From Paracoccaceae bacterium (GTDB taxonomy: Bacteria > Pseudomonadota > Alphaproteobacteria > Rhodobacterales > Rhodobacteraceae): a stretch of 6,674 nt of DNA. Positions 5,185 through 6,674 of the stretch are shown here, piece after piece. Location: the NCBI GenBank assembly GCA_030625695.1, contig DAOUQK010000212.1, positions 1 to 6,674 on the forward strand, given 5' to 3'. The position numbers were made by a program, and so were the translations under genes. Position 1 is the first letter of the stretch, and each line of letters starts with the position of its first letter. Under the pieces are notes generated by a model that was given only the letters and a program-made list of their open reading frames with translations, ran no database searches and was not told where the DNA came from.

Positions 5185-6674
5185 GTGAAGTTATTTTCAG
5201 TTTCCGTCGGCCTTTTGTTCGCAGCACTTGGTATATTCTTTGTGCCTGTCAGTTTTGCGGTCGATGGTTTTGGCCTGGTGGTCAACCCCGGCGGTGTGCG
5301 CACCATTCGCGCATCCGAGGCGGGGCAGGTGCTGCATTTTCCCTCGCTTGACGGGCGGTTTTTGCCGGGTCAGATTGTCACAGCTATGGTGTTTGGCGAT
5401 GCGGTCGCCAAAAATGCCCTGTTAGAGGGTACGCTGCGCCGCGAGCTGGCCAAGATCGAGACGGATTTCCTTGATAAACACTCTAAACTGAACGTCGACC
5501 TTGAACGCGACCGCGCCAAACGTACCGCCACCGCCGAACTTTTGGCCGCGCGCGAGCTTCTGAGCGCCGACACTGCCGCCAACCTTGCAGCTTTGCGCGC
5601 ATTCACTGCCGCCAGCCAGCGTGACATTGACGCTCTGAACGAAGTGCGCCTTGAACAACTGCGCCGCCTCGAAGAATTGGTGCAACGCTCGGGCGAGGTG
5701 TCGGCGCTGCCGGCCCAACGGCTGGCGACGATGCTTGAAGATATCCAGTCGACCCGCCTGTCGGTGATCACTTCAAAAAGTTCGAAATTCAGCGAGGGCA
5801 AGAAAATCCTTGATATGGTCAAGGGGCTGAACGATCTGACATTCGCCAATTCGATTGACCGCGCCGAGATCGAAATCCTGTCCGACCGGTTGATCAATCT
5901 TGAACTGCAAATGCGCGAATTGAACGCGCTGCGCCGCACCCAAAGCACCGAAGCTTCCGCACGGTATCTGGCCAAGGCCGTGCTGCCACAAATCGCCGTC
6001 GCTGACGGGGTTTCGGTTGATATGCGTACACTTCAGGCGACCCGTGCTGATGTGGCGAAAAGCGACCCCTTGCGCCTGTTGGCCACCAACCATCCCTCGG
6101 CCGGCCTGTCGCTGTTGATTTACGGCACACCGGAACAGGGTGCCGTGGTGCTGCGTCATGGCGACAAGGAAATCTCCCTGGAATTGCCCGCCGACCCGGA
6201 CCAGATGGCGCAGGCTTTGGGCGAGGCCGGGATCGACGTGGCCAAGATTCACAGCGATCGGCAAACCGTTGGTGCTATGGACATATCCTCGATTTTCATC
6301 GAGTTGTCGCAAGACCCGAAAGGGCGCATTTCGGTGCTGTCGACTGCCGCCCGGAACGAACGCGATCTGCCGGTTCTGATCAGTACCTCGATCATCCTTG
6401 CCGCCGCTATGCCGCGTCGGCGTGATGATACCACCAATGAAATCATCGGCTTTCTTGAAAACCGCCACGCAGTGGTTCTGCGCCCGGGTCAACGGGTGCG
6501 CGGCTCGATCAGTGATACCCGCACGGGGGCCGAAATTGTGTTCGACGCGCATTTGCTGGATCGCGATTATTCTACCGTTGACACCAAAGAACTGGGCATT
6601 CGGCTGGGCAACCAATCGCTTGCGGCCAAGATCATCAAACGCGGCGTGTTAAGTCAGGTGGTGGTCGGTATCGA
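5185..6674 (+). CDS. Membrane-anchored coiled-coil protein, HlyD-like periplasmic adaptor, partial
   Basis: The first 496 residues are present; the gene runs off the right edge. No ATG occurs between the upstream in-frame TGA (5132) and the conserved N-terminus. I take GTG at 5185, 9 nt after AAGG; TTG at 5182 is equally possible. Residues 2-25 form a hydrophobic anchor or signal peptide (LLFAALGIFFVPVSFA). Next comes a short beta region, VRTIRASEAGQVLHFP then GRFLPGQIV (38-65), resembling the first lipoyl half-motif of HlyD/AcrA adaptors. About 75-270 is a long, charged helical region, likely the coiled-coil hairpin. A mixed domain follows, with a weakly hydrophobic patch (LISTSIILAAAM, near 405) and a second beta segment containing VLRPGQRVRGSIS (431-443). 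The order anchor, half-motif, coiled coil, second half and barrel fits a membrane fusion protein, but no signature is decisive. The partner transporter is not in view. Exopolysaccharide or type I export are possible roles. Confidence 0.6.
   Translation, partial: MKLFSVSVGLLFAALGIFFVPVSFAVDGFGLVVNPGGVRTIRASEAGQVLHFPSLDGRFLPGQIVTAMVFGDAVAKNALLEGTLRRELAKIETDFLDKHSKLNVDLERDRAKRTATAELLAARELLSADTAANLAALRAFTAASQRDIDALNEVRLEQLRRLEELVQRSGEVSALPAQRLATMLEDIQSTRLSVITSKSSKFSEGKKILDMVKGLNDLTFANSIDRAEIEILSDRLINLELQMRELNALRRTQSTEASARYLAKAVLPQIAVADGVSVDMRTLQATRADVAKSDPLRLLATNHPSAGLSLLIYGTPEQGAVVLRHGDKEISLELPADPDQMAQALGEAGIDVAKIHSDRQTVGAMDISSIFIELSQDPKGRISVLSTAARNERDLPVLISTSIILAAAMPRRRDDTTNEIIGFLENRHAVVLRPGQRVRGSISDTRTGAEIVFDAHLLDRDYSTVDTKELGIRLGNQSLAAKIIKRGVLSQVVVGI

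Noticed and set aside
5773..6615. A 280-codon minus-strand open frame, and a 201-codon one at 5370-5975.
   Set aside because: They lie antisense to the continuous plus-strand frame from 5185 to the window edge, which has an anchor, coiled coil and ribosome binding site. They look like GC-rich antisense shadows.

Overview
The window looks like chromosomal DNA of an alphaproteobacterium, most likely a Rhodobacterales (roseobacter-type) species. This rests on its fairly high GC content, the tRNA-Asp sequence, a SorC-family regulator placed directly upstream of a CUT2 sugar transporter, and non-ATG starts. It is an inference from general character; no marker gene settles the genus.

Layout. (1) Positions 1-2203, minus strand: a sugar-uptake unit. 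A SorC/DeoR-type sugar-responsive regulator lies upstream of, and in the same direction as, the ATPase gene of a ribose/xylose-type ABC importer, which runs off the left edge. The 105-bp gap between them holds a perfect 7-4-7 palindrome lying inside a plausible promoter, which fits local control by this regulator. (2) Positions 2344-4185, plus strand, divergent from the regulator: a 613-residue protein with ten almost identical 22-residue leucine-rich repeats, a coiled coil, two membrane segments and a conserved-looking cytoplasmic tail (DUF6161-like, recognised from memory). It is the most unusual item here. (3) Positions 4186-4579: non-coding DNA with a 30/29-bp direct repeat enclosing two small hairpins, and a further hairpin. 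(4) tRNA-Asp(GTC) on the minus strand with a good promoter. (5) A 5'-truncated IS481-type transposase remnant with an in-frame stop and a possible right IS end. (6) From about 5185 to the right edge, plus strand: the first 496 residues of a membrane-anchored, coiled-coil-rich protein resembling a HlyD-type periplasmic adaptor.

The sugar unit and the adaptor-like gene look like ordinary chromosome. The LRR gene, the repeats, the tRNA and the IS debris together form an accessory-looking strip. The LRR repeats differ almost only at the exposed residues of the predicted binding face, while the rest of the repeat is frozen at protein level and nearly so at DNA level. This suggests a modular recognition surface that is expanded and homogenised by recombination and diversified at a few codons. 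A sensing or defence role for it is inference only.
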